Shown here one piece after another: positions 23,144 through 32,212 of a stretch of 64,000 bases of DNA. The DNA is from Dermacentor variabilis (Eukaryota; Arthropoda; Arachnida; Ixodida; Ixodidae), in the NCBI RefSeq assembly GCF_050947875.1, contig NC_134573.1, positions 69,974,315-70,038,314 on the forward strand, read 5' to 3'. Each line of letters opens with the position of its first letter. Within the stretch, counting starts at the first letter, position 1. The notes beneath the pieces were generated by a model. It searched no databases, was not told the DNA's origin, and saw nothing but the letters and a program-made list of their open reading frames with translations. Made by a program: the position numbers and the translations under genes.

Positions 23144-23542
23144 TTGTATAGATCTCGTCTTTGAGAATCAAGCATTGGTGTACCAAGTCGAACATATATC
23201 AGTCTATTTCTCCGACCACAAAGCTTCCTTCATGACTGTCAAGAACTGTTAGTGGAGTCTTTGTTAAAGGAATACGTGTGAAAAATAAAAAAAAATTCTG
23301 TGATAGCGCATACATGTGTTGCTCGATTTCTTTGCCTCAATCTATCCAAAAGGTGAAACAGCTTATTTGCTGCGCTCAAATTTCGCATTAGGAAGTAACG
23401 TAATCGTCGGTAATTTTTTCTTTCTTATTAGTTCGGTCTTCAACTAGGTTGACTGCGATTTTTGGAAGACTTCAGCAGTACGCCTTCACCATGTGCGAGG
23501 CGGCAAAGCACAGCTCACATCCAGGTAATTACTATTGCAATA

Positions 23543-23545
<3 letters not shown>

Positions 23546-23581
<36 letters not shown>

Positions 23582-23582
23582 T
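23546..23582. repeat. (TAA)n microsatellite in the foldback loop
   Basis: About 12 TAA units in the unpaired centre of the foldback element. Confidence 0.95.
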
Positions 23583-23871
23583 GCTATCACACACAAATAC
23601 AGAACACACAAAAGAAAAGGCGGTATGAAGAGCTAAGAAGCAACTGATGTTACAACTTATCGCGAAAACAAACACGATACTAAGTCACATCATCCACTAT
23701 TATTGTAGTTATTAGCATTATTTATATATTTAAATAAATAAAAAAATTACCGACGATTACGTTACTTCCTAATGCGAAATTTGAGCGCAGCAAATAAGCT
23801 GTTTCACCTTTTCGATAGATTGAGGCAAGGAAATCGAGCAACACATGTATGCGCTATCACAGAATTTTTTT

Positions 23872-24045
23872 TTATATTTCCCGTACTCCTGGATCATCTC
23901 GACGGCGGCGACGGTAAGCTTCTGCTTCGGCGGCACGCACCTCTGGATTCTGATGGCGACGGCGCTGGGCCTCTGCTCTGGCAGCTCGTTTAGCAGCAGC
24001 AGCAGCAGCAGCAGACGGAGGACTTCCATCGGTCGTCTCGCTCAT
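23872..24045 (-). CDS. Small 57-residue Ala/Glu/Arg-repeat ORF
   Basis: On the minus strand ATG at 24045 opens a 57-codon frame closed by TAA at 23872-23874. It begins MSETTDGSPPS, then seven Ala encoded by a (GCT)n run, then KRAARAEAQRRRHQNPEV and RAAEAEAYRRRRRDDPGVR. The repeat spacing (from NPEV to DPGV) is about 17 residues, as in the ORF at 22937-23143. The short acidic/Ser start, the poly-Ala and the basic helix suggest a nucleic-acid-associated or structural peptide, but that is inference. It could instead be the intact 5' end of a longer frame cut off by the inverted block that starts just downstream. Expression is unknown. Confidence 0.35.
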   Translation of the reverse strand: MSETTDGSPPSAAAAAAAKRAARAEAQRRRHQNPEVRAAEAEAYRRRRRDDPGVREI

Positions 24046-24079
24046 GGCTTAGAAAGAACTGGCAGATAATTTCGCAGTG

Positions 24080-24256
24080 GCGAACGGCAGCGGCAATTTC
24101 GGCTCGGGCGGTGCACATATACAGATCCGCCGCCACCGATCTGGCTCTCTGATTGCCACCGCACAGGGCGAACGGCAGCGGCAATTTCGGCTCGGGCGGT
24201 GCACATATACAGATCCGCCGCCACCGATCTGGCTCTCTGATTGCCACCGCACAGGG
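24080..24256. repeat. Tandem duplication of an 88-bp unit
   Basis: gcgaacggcagcggcaattt starts at 24080 and again at 24168. The two units appear identical through tctgattgccaccgcacagg. The duplication is private to the right arm of the foldback element, so it postdates the inversion. Confidence 0.9.
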
Positions 24257-24749
24257 GTTGCATTGGAGGAGGAGCGAAGAAAGGAATTAAGTTCGAGCCG
24301 GCGCTTTGACAACCGGAGACTCGCAGGAAGAGGGGGGAGGGGGGCGGCGTGTACACCCAGCGGCAAACGATGGGGGCAGAAGCGCGCGCAGCAAGCGGAC
24401 AACACGATAAAGAGAGGAGGGAAGGGATAGCAGCGACTGACTGATGCCGCTGACGCCGATACAGGGGGGGGGGGGACCCTTTCCTCCTCTTTCTGCATGG
24501 CGGCGACGGTGTTCTATGCAGTCACGTTATCTTGACTCTCTAGCGGCGTCAGCGGCATCCAGCGGTATCAGTCGGTCGCTGCTAGCGCTGGGGGGATGAA
24601 AGGGGGGCGGAGCTGGTTACGAGGCCGACGACGACGCGAAACCCAGGAACGGACGCCAAAGAGCTGCGCTCTAAAATAAATAGATAAATCCCATCCCATG
24701 CCAGTAATACCATTCCGTTATTTGATGACACGACGCAACGCGCCACGGC

Positions 24750-24895
24750 GTATCTTCTACGTATGGCGTTACGCGACTTAGCACGAGGACGCTGGTTCGA
24801 GACTCGGCCACGGCGGCCGCCGTTCAGTGGAGGTCAAACGCAAAAACGCTTGTTTACCGCAAATTGCGTGCACGCCAGGTTATCACAATTATTCC
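24750..24895 (+). mobile_element. Diverged SINE copy, plus strand
   Basis: atggcgttacgcgacttagc, then acgaggacgctggttcgaga (B-box-like ggttcgagact) and ggccacggcggccgcc match the tRNA-like head of the SINE family seen elsewhere in the window. The caaaaacgc and gtgcacg words of the body are degraded, and the 3' half is lost. Confidence 0.75.
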
Positions 24896-25060
24896 GGACT
24901 TCTCCACTAAGAGCATCCTTCAAAATTATATTAGAATTTTCGCACGTAAGAAACCAAAATCTAACCAAATATTTTCGAAAAGCAAAATAAATGTTCTAAA
25001 ACGAAGCTCGCATATTGGCTAGATTTTACCAGACAGCCACTCCACCTATGCGCGCCTGTG

Positions 25061-25062
<2 letters not shown>

Positions 25063-25127
<65 letters not shown>

Positions 25128-25128
25128 T
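25063..25128. repeat. (TTA)n microsatellite
   Basis: About 22 TTA units. No LINE ends here that I can recognise. Confidence 0.96.
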
Positions 25129-25949
25129 TATCGCATAAAACAGGGCTTGCAAAGACAGGACAACTATATCCCGCTATGATATACCGTCAGCTGTTGTTTA
25201 ATGAGTGAATATGATAATCACCTATGGGTGAACTACGACCAGAAAATTGAATTTGTTGTAACCCTGACTTTCTCCTTTCGATAGAACTGTACAGGGTGAC
25301 CTTTAAATTTTCCGGACTCGCCTGTGGCAAATAGCATAAGTGTTGTTGTTTAGCTGTATTAATCGAAGAGGCGGACTATGCTAGCGCGAGAAACTGAAAC
25401 TGATATTCAATGAATTACCGAAAATTGGCAAATTAACTTCTCAATCATCTTACCGGTCATATTGCAGATTACGAATTGTAGCCGGTGAGCTTCCAAAATG
25501 CATGCACTTGAAATGCATTTCTAGGATGACACCAGTTTGCCGATATTATTTCCCAAAGCGTGGGACGAAATATATCGGCGTTCAAGTTAATTTTGTGATA
25601 CAGGGCATTAAGAGCTTTTTTTTTAAGTAAGTGGACCAACAGTGCATTATTACGGATAGTTTCATGGAGCATATCTCCAAACTGGTCTGGTTTTCAAACC
25701 GCAATCCAAGTGGATACGCCTGAAAATCTCACCCCCTACAGTTCGTAAATTGCAATATGGGTCGTAAGTAATTAAGAAGTTAATTATTAAATATAAAAAA
25801 TATGCTATTTATTCAATTTTTTGTGAAAGTAATGCGTGCGTCTCTGAACAAGCCAGCTCAATCACAAGAATTTTGTTATTTCCAAGAGGTGATGTTTTAA
25901 GAATTGCATAAAACCCAGATATGGTCACCGCATATAATCTAATGCGAAG
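25129..25949. other. AT-rich repeat-like DNA
   Basis: No coding domain. 25480-25800 shares scattered blocks with 62540-62830 (cagttcgtaaattgc followed by gtcgtaa; atgacaccagttt and atgacatcagttt), so it is probably an old, unnamed repeat. Confidence 0.4.
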
Positions 25950-26345
25950 CTTGAGAACAAGTTAACGACTGCGCAAAGAGCGATGGAACGATGATTGCTA
26001 GGCATAACGTTAGGAGACAGAAAGAGAGCGGCTTGGATCACAGAGCAAACGGGTATACACGATATCCTAATTGACATCAAGAGGGAAAAATGGAGCTGGG
26101 CAGGTCATGTAATGCGCCGGTTAGATAACTGTTGGGCAATTAGGGTTACAGAATGGGTACCGAGAGAAGGAAAACGCCATCGAGGACGTCAAAAGACTAG
26201 GTGGAGTGATGAAATTAGAGAACTCGCGGGCGCCTGTTGGAATGGTTTGGCGGAGGACATGGGTAACTGGAGATCGCAGGGAGAGTCTTTCGTCCTGCAA
26301 TGGACATAAGACAGGCTGATTATGATAATGAGGATGATGATGAAT
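25950..26345 (+). pseudogene. RTE-type LINE, C-terminal end and 3' tail
   Basis: The frame from about 25968 reads TTAQRAMER, then after a stop LGITLGDRKRAAWITEQTGI, DIKREKWSWAGHVMRRLDN and GKRHRGRQKTRWSDEI. This is the conserved C-terminal domain that follows RT in RTE-type LINEs, ending at TAA near 26307. The 3' tail gataatgaggatgatgatga is the expected short GAT-rich repeat. It is a 5'-truncated copy of the same family as 44340-53848, whose corresponding part is at 53558-53848. Confidence 0.9.
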
Positions 26346-27464
26346 AGTTTATATTTATGATTAAGCTTGTTTAGATACCGGTTACATTCTTTTTCAAATC
26401 TAACCACTCCCCAGTTTAATGCTTCCGGCCCAGAAGGTATAAAATAAAAAAAAATATATTCATGTATTTCTGACCTGTTCGAAATGGTTGCCTTCTCGGA
26501 ACACATACACCAGTAGATACGCGTCCATAAATTTTTACAAATTCGACATGGTGGACCAGCTTGCGTCTCCCCCAAGAAAACGGGGGCACAAGACCGACTA
26601 AAATTTTGAAAACGATTGTTAGTGAAGACAAAGAATGCGTTAAGGCCTGTAGAAGAAGTTCTAAATATCCAAGGCAACTAGTTCTATTTACTATATTGTA
26701 GAAGTAATGGACCACTTATTACTTTCGTGAGACATGAAATCGTTAATAATCACACCGAACCATTAAACTTAGTGTTCTAAACAATTACATTTTCAAACAG
26801 AATATATTGCAATCGCTTACATTTTTTTCCGTCATGTGTACAAGTATGGCAGAAGCCGTCCACCATGAATGTTAACGTAATCTAATAGTCGAGCGCTTCT
26901 AGATATCTCTTCGCTTTATTAGCGCAATAATGCGCATGACGACATATATTTCGTGCAGTGAGTGAGTGGTGCAGTGAGGACATTTAATTAGCGTTTGTTG
27001 CATATTGCACAATACCGTAACGGAAAGAGTCGTTCCCCAGCTCACTTTGAGTGGTGGTACATGTGGCCACACATGTGAACCACGTCGGCATACGTGGATT
27101 GTCTCGAGGGCTTCAGGCTCCGGCATTGAAGGCGCCAGTCGTCCTCCTCCCCCACCGGCTCCACACGCAGAAAGGGCGGGGGCAGAAGAGGAGGAGGAGA
27201 ACCGTCCTTCACTGGTTCCCTATTACTGTCTCTAAACGTTGACGCCCGCAAGCACTCGATGGCCAACCCGTGCGTCTCAAAGAGCTTAACACCTGTAGTT
27301 CGGCGGCGAACGCAGCCTGGCGACTCGTTCGCGTGAAAACGTGCAACCTTTGCATCGGCGCTTAGTACAGGCCTGAAAGCCGGACCACCACTGAACCCCT
27401 CGTGAACGGGCGACAGAGCCAAAGAAAACCATTCACTTTAAAAGAAATGCACGAAGTTGAATTT
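26346..27464. other. Unassigned DNA
   Basis: Contains a 162-codon minus-strand ORF (26677-26189) that overlaps the LINE tail, and a 126-codon minus-strand ORF (27422-27042) with a Pro-rich centre. Neither matches a family I know, and neither has supporting splice or polyadenylation context. Confidence 0.35.
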
Positions 27465-27705
27465 CGTTCTGGGGTTTTACGTGCCAAAACCACGATTTGA
27501 TTATGAGGCACGCCGTTGTGGGGGTGACCCCGGATTAATTTTGACCACGAGGGAATCTTTAACGTGCCCCCAATGCACGCGACAGGGGCGTTTTCTTTCT
27601 CTTTTTTTCTTCGTTTGCCATTTCGCACCTATCTCAACGCCGCTGCCGCGGCCGGTGTTTGATTCCGAGGCCTCGTGCTTGCCAGTGCGACGCCATAGTT
27701 TTCGC
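27465..27705 (-). mobile_element. SINE copy, diverged subfamily
   Basis: The plus strand reads ctggggttttacgtgccaaa, then ttgattatgaggcacgccgt, atctttaacgtgcccccaat and ggcctcgtgcttgcc, the minus-oriented order of the window's SINE family. The centre (gcacgcgacaggggcg) differs from the other copies, which suggests a separate subfamily. The tRNA head is damaged and no clean TSD was seen. Confidence 0.85.
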
Positions 27706-28348
27706 GGTGCTATTTTGGGAATTTGCCCAGGAAGAAGCGAGCCCTACAAATATTCTGAAAGGAGTCCGTAACGATGGGCTTGGTGTACTGCATTAGCAAG
27801 TAAGACACATCATCAGTCGACTTTGCCTCCTGTGTGACATAAACGATACATTTTTGTGAACTGGGATGTGACTGAGGCCAGTTATTCATTTATAATGTTC
27901 AATTCCATGCGAAGAGTCCCGGACGTGTTGCTCGATCATCACAAGTTTTCTTTTAAGTGGTCGTGGCTATTTAGTGCATTGCTCGCAGTCGTTTGCAAAA
28001 AAATTACTGTCACTTGACGTGCTTTCTGCGTTCGCTCTAGTATGTTAAACGCAGTTCTGCGAGAGAATAAAACTCATTTTAGGGGCAGAACGGTACAACT
28101 ATGCCTGCTGAATCCACAAACAAGTTTACTTTATTATGCAGTCTTGCTTGTTGGCAACTGCGCTGGGAAAAAAATTTCATTAGAAGTTCCATATTTTGGC
28201 GAACATCTGCAAAACAGAGCATTTTAACCTGCATAACTACTATTAAGTCCTCTACAGCAATTATTTCTGTCGGCTGCCCTCAGTGGCGTATACGAACTAT
28301 TTCTCGAGTGGGCGGGTGCCAAACCGCAAACCATCTGTTCTCTCTCTC

Positions 28349-28351
<3 letters not shown>
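27706..28351. other. Unassigned DNA
   Basis: No recognised coding or RNA feature. Confidence 0.45.

Positions 28352-28435
<84 letters not shown>
28352..28435. repeat. (AT)42 microsatellite
   Basis: A pure AT run preceded by a (TC)n run at 28340-28350 and bounded by tcgata and tatcga. Confidence 0.97.
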
Positions 28436-28438
<3 letters not shown>

Positions 28439-29370
28439 ATGACTAATACAATCAGAGAAATTGAGAAATTGCCCGCAAATGCTTAAGTCAGTTGTATTAA
28501 TATTTAGCAGATATAGGCCCATTTATCTATAACACGTGCTTAACCATGGGGCCCGAAAGATCGTTTGAGTTGGCATTTATTTCTTGCAACTGCATAAACT
28601 GGCAAAACGAGGCAGAAACGAAAGGAGATGAGTGCCTGACAGAGGTCCTTGATTCCGCTCAGTAGCAGCAGTACAGCGCACATAAATAATGCACATTTGC
28701 TGCAAACAATTTGAATGATTAAACAAATAATTTTACTTGGGGCTTATGTCTACAGCGTAAACGTATCGCTAGATAGGTGGTAATAGCATGTGTCGACGCT
28801 ATGCGCAATTAAGTACAATGAGCATAAATTGGTTGTAATATCCACAAGAAAATAACTGAATCGCCATCCCGGCACTGCGAAAGTGTATGTCCAGAGAAGT
28901 TGTTGAAAACCATCGCTACAACTGCTGAGGGGGGTATGCAATTTTTTTATTTCTTTAGAGTAATGGTAGTAATGTTAATATAAACTAGCGGTAATTTAGA
29001 GTAAGTGTAGTAACGGGGGTAATGGTACTTTTGACAGCACGCCGCCGTTGGCCGTATTGCCGTTTTTCCCTCTGCCGCTTCTCGTAATGACGCTGCTTCT
29101 CGGGGGTCGTGACTATCCGTTGCCTACCTGTAACAGTGCTGCAACAACAATGAAACCAGTTGCGAGGCTGGGTGTTTTATGTACGAAAGTCCAGTGACGT
29201 CACTCCCAACGTCGCAAGCTGCTGTCATTGCGGCCGCTTGCGTAACAGTAATCTACCGCGAAACGTGTGTGGGGAGCGCTACGTACTTAGTATTGCTACC
29301 AGGAGCGCTTTATCATCAGTTATGCGGCACTGATGCTTGTTTTGTGCTTGGTCTTTACTGAAACGAATGC
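28436..29370. other. Unassigned DNA
   Basis: No domain or RNA gene. 28960-29030 repeats agtaatggtagtaatg-like words. Confidence 0.45.
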
Positions 29371-29632
29371 TGTTCTTTATGTAATAATAATATTTGGGGT
29401 TTTACGTGCCAAAACCACTTTCTGATTATGAGGCACGCCGTAGTGGAGGACTCCGGAAATTTTGACCACCTGGGGTTCTTTAACGTGCACCTAAATCTAA
29501 GCACACGGGTGTTTTCGCATTTCGCCCCCATCGAAATGCGGCCGCCGTGGCCGGGATTCGATCCCGCGACCTCGTGCTCAGCAGCCCAACACCATAGCCA
29601 CTGAGCAACCACGGCAGGTTGTTCTTTATGTA
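29371..29632 (-). mobile_element. tRNA-derived SINE with 13-bp TSD
   Basis: tgttctttatgta is present at 29371-29383 and 29620-29632 and brackets a full SINE. On the minus strand the head starts gccgtggttgctcagtggct with a B-box match (ggatcgaatcc near 29560). It then runs through gggggcgaaatgcgaaaaca and gaaccccaggtggtc to ggcacgtaaaacccc, and ends in a short (ATT)n tail (29383-29394). Confidence 0.96.
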
Positions 29633-29860
29633 GTATGCTTGATTCCAAAGAAAGTACGCACTTTTCGCTTCACTTTGTCGAGTGCTTGAAGCCCGCTTCA
29701 CCTCCGCCGCGGTGTTACGATTGGCATGTAACATCCCGGGCAAAAAGGATGCTCAAAGATGATGCCTAATCGAAACGGAGGATGGATCCCTAATTTCCTA
29801 TGGTTGCCTCGAGTGGTTGCCGGTCTTGCAGGCGCCCCGCAGTGATTACAGGCCCTATTG

Positions 29861-30323
29861 TGTCTGTGCGACTCTAGGGGAGAACTATTTTCACGAACTG
29901 TGGGACTCTAGGGGAGCACCCCTTCCGCTAACTATCCGGCTCAACGGAAGACCCTTTCCGCGAACCAAACAGGACCCGCGGGTTACCGCCAGAGGAAGCA
30001 AGCATGTGCAACTTCGCCTAGGGGAACGCATCAGCCGCCCATCCCCGACCAGACTCAGTGCATGTCACGTGACGTTGACGTAAGCAAAATCCCTCCAACC
30101 ATTTTATCGGGCCTATTTAAGTGGCCCCGCAATGTATTTCTTTTTCATTTCATTCTCTTCTATATCCTTCATCAACCAATGAATAAACAGAGCAAGTTTC
30201 GCACTAGAAATCGTCTCGTCCCTGCCTAGTCGCCATGGTGTGCCGGACGCCTGCAGCCTGCCAACAACGCCATGCTGTCCAATAATAACGCTGGTCGAAG
30301 TTCGAGTAACCGGCGTCGCAACA
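29861..30323 (+). mobile_element. LTR-like segment, probable solo or partial LTR
   Basis: The stretch has LTR organisation. It starts tgtctgtgcgactctagggg (the ggactctaggggag word is repeated at 29911), carries a TATA-like ctatttaagtgg at 30112, and has AATAAA at 30182-30187. About 130 bases follow to cgcaaca at 30323. No flanking internal region or matching second LTR is present, and no TSD is visible, so the ends are approximate. Confidence 0.5.
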
Positions 30324-30552
30324 GCGGGTCAGCCTGGTATTGCACTATCTCGGGGATCGGCGGACATTTATGCCTATGGGTGATGAGACAAAAAATGCCG
30401 ACCAACTAGAGGGTAATAGCTTCGCTGTATAAAGACCGCAGATGTGTACGGTCTTGCAGAATTACAAACCGATTTCGAGCGAAGCAGTTTCTTTCCAACA
30501 GTTGCAATAAGTTTCAGTTTCTTGTAATTATGTCGCATACTTGAAAAGATTC

Positions 30553-30554
<2 letters not shown>

Positions 30555-30627
<73 letters not shown>

Positions 30628-30695
30628 GTGGAATTTGATCCCGCGACCTCGTGCTCAGTAGCCCAACATTATAACCACTACGCAACCCCGGCGAG

Positions 30696-30743
<48 letters not shown>
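30555..30743. repeat. (AT)n tracts flanking a SINE head fragment
   Basis: AT runs occupy 30555-30625 and 30697-30743. Between them, 30626-30696 is only the tRNA-like head of the SINE in minus orientation (gatcccgcgacctcgtgctc, then agtagcccaacattataacc). The right AT tract is the target of the Gypsy-type insertion. Confidence 0.9.
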
Positions 30744-30746
<3 letters not shown>

Positions 30747-30871
30747 GAGCATTATTCATACGCTTCATATTCTCACCTGTACATACTCATCATCACCGTT
30801 TTGGACCCTGGTGGTGAGGCTCTCACTCGAGAGAATAAAGAAGAGACTGGCTGCCTAAACCTCGTCTCACA
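30744..30871 (+). repeat. 5' LTR of the Gypsy-type element
   Basis: 128 bp, very short for this superfamily. It contains AATAAA at 30834-30839. No canonical TATA box was seen. The bases just after it (agtggtggagtgtgctg) should hold the primer-binding site, but I cannot assign a tRNA. Confidence 0.95.
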
Positions 30872-30991
30872 AGTGGTGGAGTGTGCTGTCCGGTTCCTTC
30901 GCCCTCTCGCTCCCGGTCTCTCTCCAGCTTCACCTACGCTACATCCCTGGAGCTCCACTCGGGTCGCCGCCTCTACCAACTGCACTCAACC

Positions 30992-32212
30992 ATGTCGCAA
31001 GACCAGCAGACCAGTACCACGACATCCACCTTGCCTACTCCTGCGGGAACCCCTTCTTGGACAGTCACCACCCCTCAGAAGGATCCACCGCTCTTTGCTG
31101 GGCTTCCAGGCGACGACGTTGAAGACTGGTTGGAGCTATACGAGCGCGTGAGTGACTTTAACCACTGGAACGAATCAGCAAAACTTGCTCACGTCGCCTT
31201 CTACCTAACCGGAGTTGCGAAAACTTGGTTTTCCAATCATGAGCTCGATTTGGTTAACTGGAGCATCCTTAAACACCATCTACGCCAGATTTTCGCGAAC
31301 TCGTCTGTCCGCTCCGATATCGCTAAGAAGAAGCTTGCTGAGCGTGTACAGCACTCAGGCGAGTCCTACACTTCGTACATAGAGGACGTCCTCGCCCTCT
31401 GCCGCCGCGTGAACACCTCGATGGCAGAGAGCGACCGTGTGCGCCACCTGCTCAAGGGTATTGGGACTGCGGCATTCAATGCTCTTGTAGTGCTGAATCC
31501 CACTACCGTCGCCGACATCATCAGTACGTGTCAGCGTCTCGATGACCTTCATATGCTCCGCTTACACCCTGACACGTCTGATTGCAAGGCGTCCAACGAC
31601 AGCGAGCTCCGTGCTTTGATTCGCTCCATCATCCGTGAGGAACTGCACGCCCAAGCTTCGTCAAACCCTCCTGAGGTCCATCTGATGCCCCCTGGTCGCG
31701 GCCTACGCCATATCGTGAGGGAAGAGCTAGCTGCCGTGACCTGCCCGCAAATCACGAGCCCGCGCCCTATCCATACGCCAACGTACGCTCAGGTTGCCTC
31801 TATAGCACCACCCTCCCACCAGCCACCACAACAGGCACCTGCACCGCACATGTCCCTGAATCCTATCACTGCAAGACCATCGCCTGTTCCGTCTTATAAC
31901 GCATGGAGCCCACCTCGACCGGTTTGTTACTACTGCGGCATCCGTGGCCACATTTCCAGGTTTTGCCGACGCCGTCAGCAAGATGAAAGACGTGGCTATG
32001 ACGGCTTTGAAAGGGATCAGTTTTCTGGCCCTGTACCACGACGTCGGCGTTCTGACTACGATTATTATCCACGACGTTCCCCATCTCCACAGGACTTCAA
32101 CACTGCCGGTTCATTGCGTTTCCCGCGTCGTCGCTCTCCATCACCGATACGGCGCTCTTCTTCCCCTCTACGACCGGCTACTTCGTCCTCCGATCACCGC
32201 CCGGAAAACTAA
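30992..32212 (+). CDS. gag of the Gypsy-type element
   Basis: Structural protein that packages element RNA. The open frame extends upstream to 30881, but the ATG at 30992 (MSQDQQTSTTTS) gives the usual gag start after a leader; its context is caacc before ATG. About 406 residues. Residues 35-175 match the retrotransposon gag core (LFAGLPGDDVEDWLELYERV, then VAFYLTGVAKTWFSNH and SYTSYIEDVLALCRRVN). A Pro/Ser-rich linker follows. One CCHC zinc knuckle, CYYCGIRGHISRFC, lies at about 31926-31967, followed by an Arg/Ser-rich tail that probably binds RNA. The frame ends at TAA near 32210. The protease frame lies one base back and is open through the overlap, so expression of pol by a -1 frameshift is expected from the family and is consistent with the sequence. 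Confidence 0.92.
   Translation: MSQDQQTSTTTSTLPTPAGTPSWTVTTPQKDPPLFAGLPGDDVEDWLELYERVSDFNHWNESAKLAHVAFYLTGVAKTWFSNHELDLVNWSILKHHLRQIFANSSVRSDIAKKKLAERVQHSGESYTSYIEDVLALCRRVNTSMAESDRVRHLLKGIGTAAFNALVVLNPTTVADIISTCQRLDDLHMLRLHPDTSDCKASNDSELRALIRSIIREELHAQASSNPPEVHLMPPGRGLRHIVREELAAVTCPQITSPRPIHTPTYAQVASIAPPSHQPPQQAPAPHMSLNPITARPSPVPSYNAWSPPRPVCYYCGIRGHISRFCRRRQQDERRGYDGFERDQFSGPVPRRRRSDYDYYPRRSPSPQDFNTAGSLRFPRRRSPSPIRRSSSPLRPATSSSDHRPEN

Larger units (their letters stand above)
22680..24676. mobile_element. 2-kb foldback (long inverted repeat) element
   Basis: The two ends are inverted copies. ttttagagcgcagctctttg (from 22680) pairs with caaagagctgcgctctaaaa (ending 24676). The match continues through gcgtccgttcctgggtttcgcg, the agctccgccccccttt block, the tgataccgctggatgccgct block and the region to about 22886, against 24482-24676. 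A second matching block, 22905-23000 against 24333-24440, includes cgctgggtgtacacgccgcc. A third, 23275-23420 against 23740-23880, includes cgaaatttgagcgcagcaaa. The unpaired centre (23420-23740) is AT-rich with a (TAA)n tract. The arms also contain stretches that do not pair (23010-23265 and 23890-24330), each with an Ala/Glu/Arg-repeat ORF on the minus strand. No transposase was seen, and no clear TSD flanks it. Confidence 0.8.

Noticed and set aside
26189..26677. 162-codon minus-strand ORF
   Set aside because: Part of it is antisense to the RTE tail; the remainder has no family signature.
27042..27422. 126-codon minus-strand ORF as a host gene
   Set aside because: Low-complexity Pro-rich centre, no family match, no splice or polyadenylation support.
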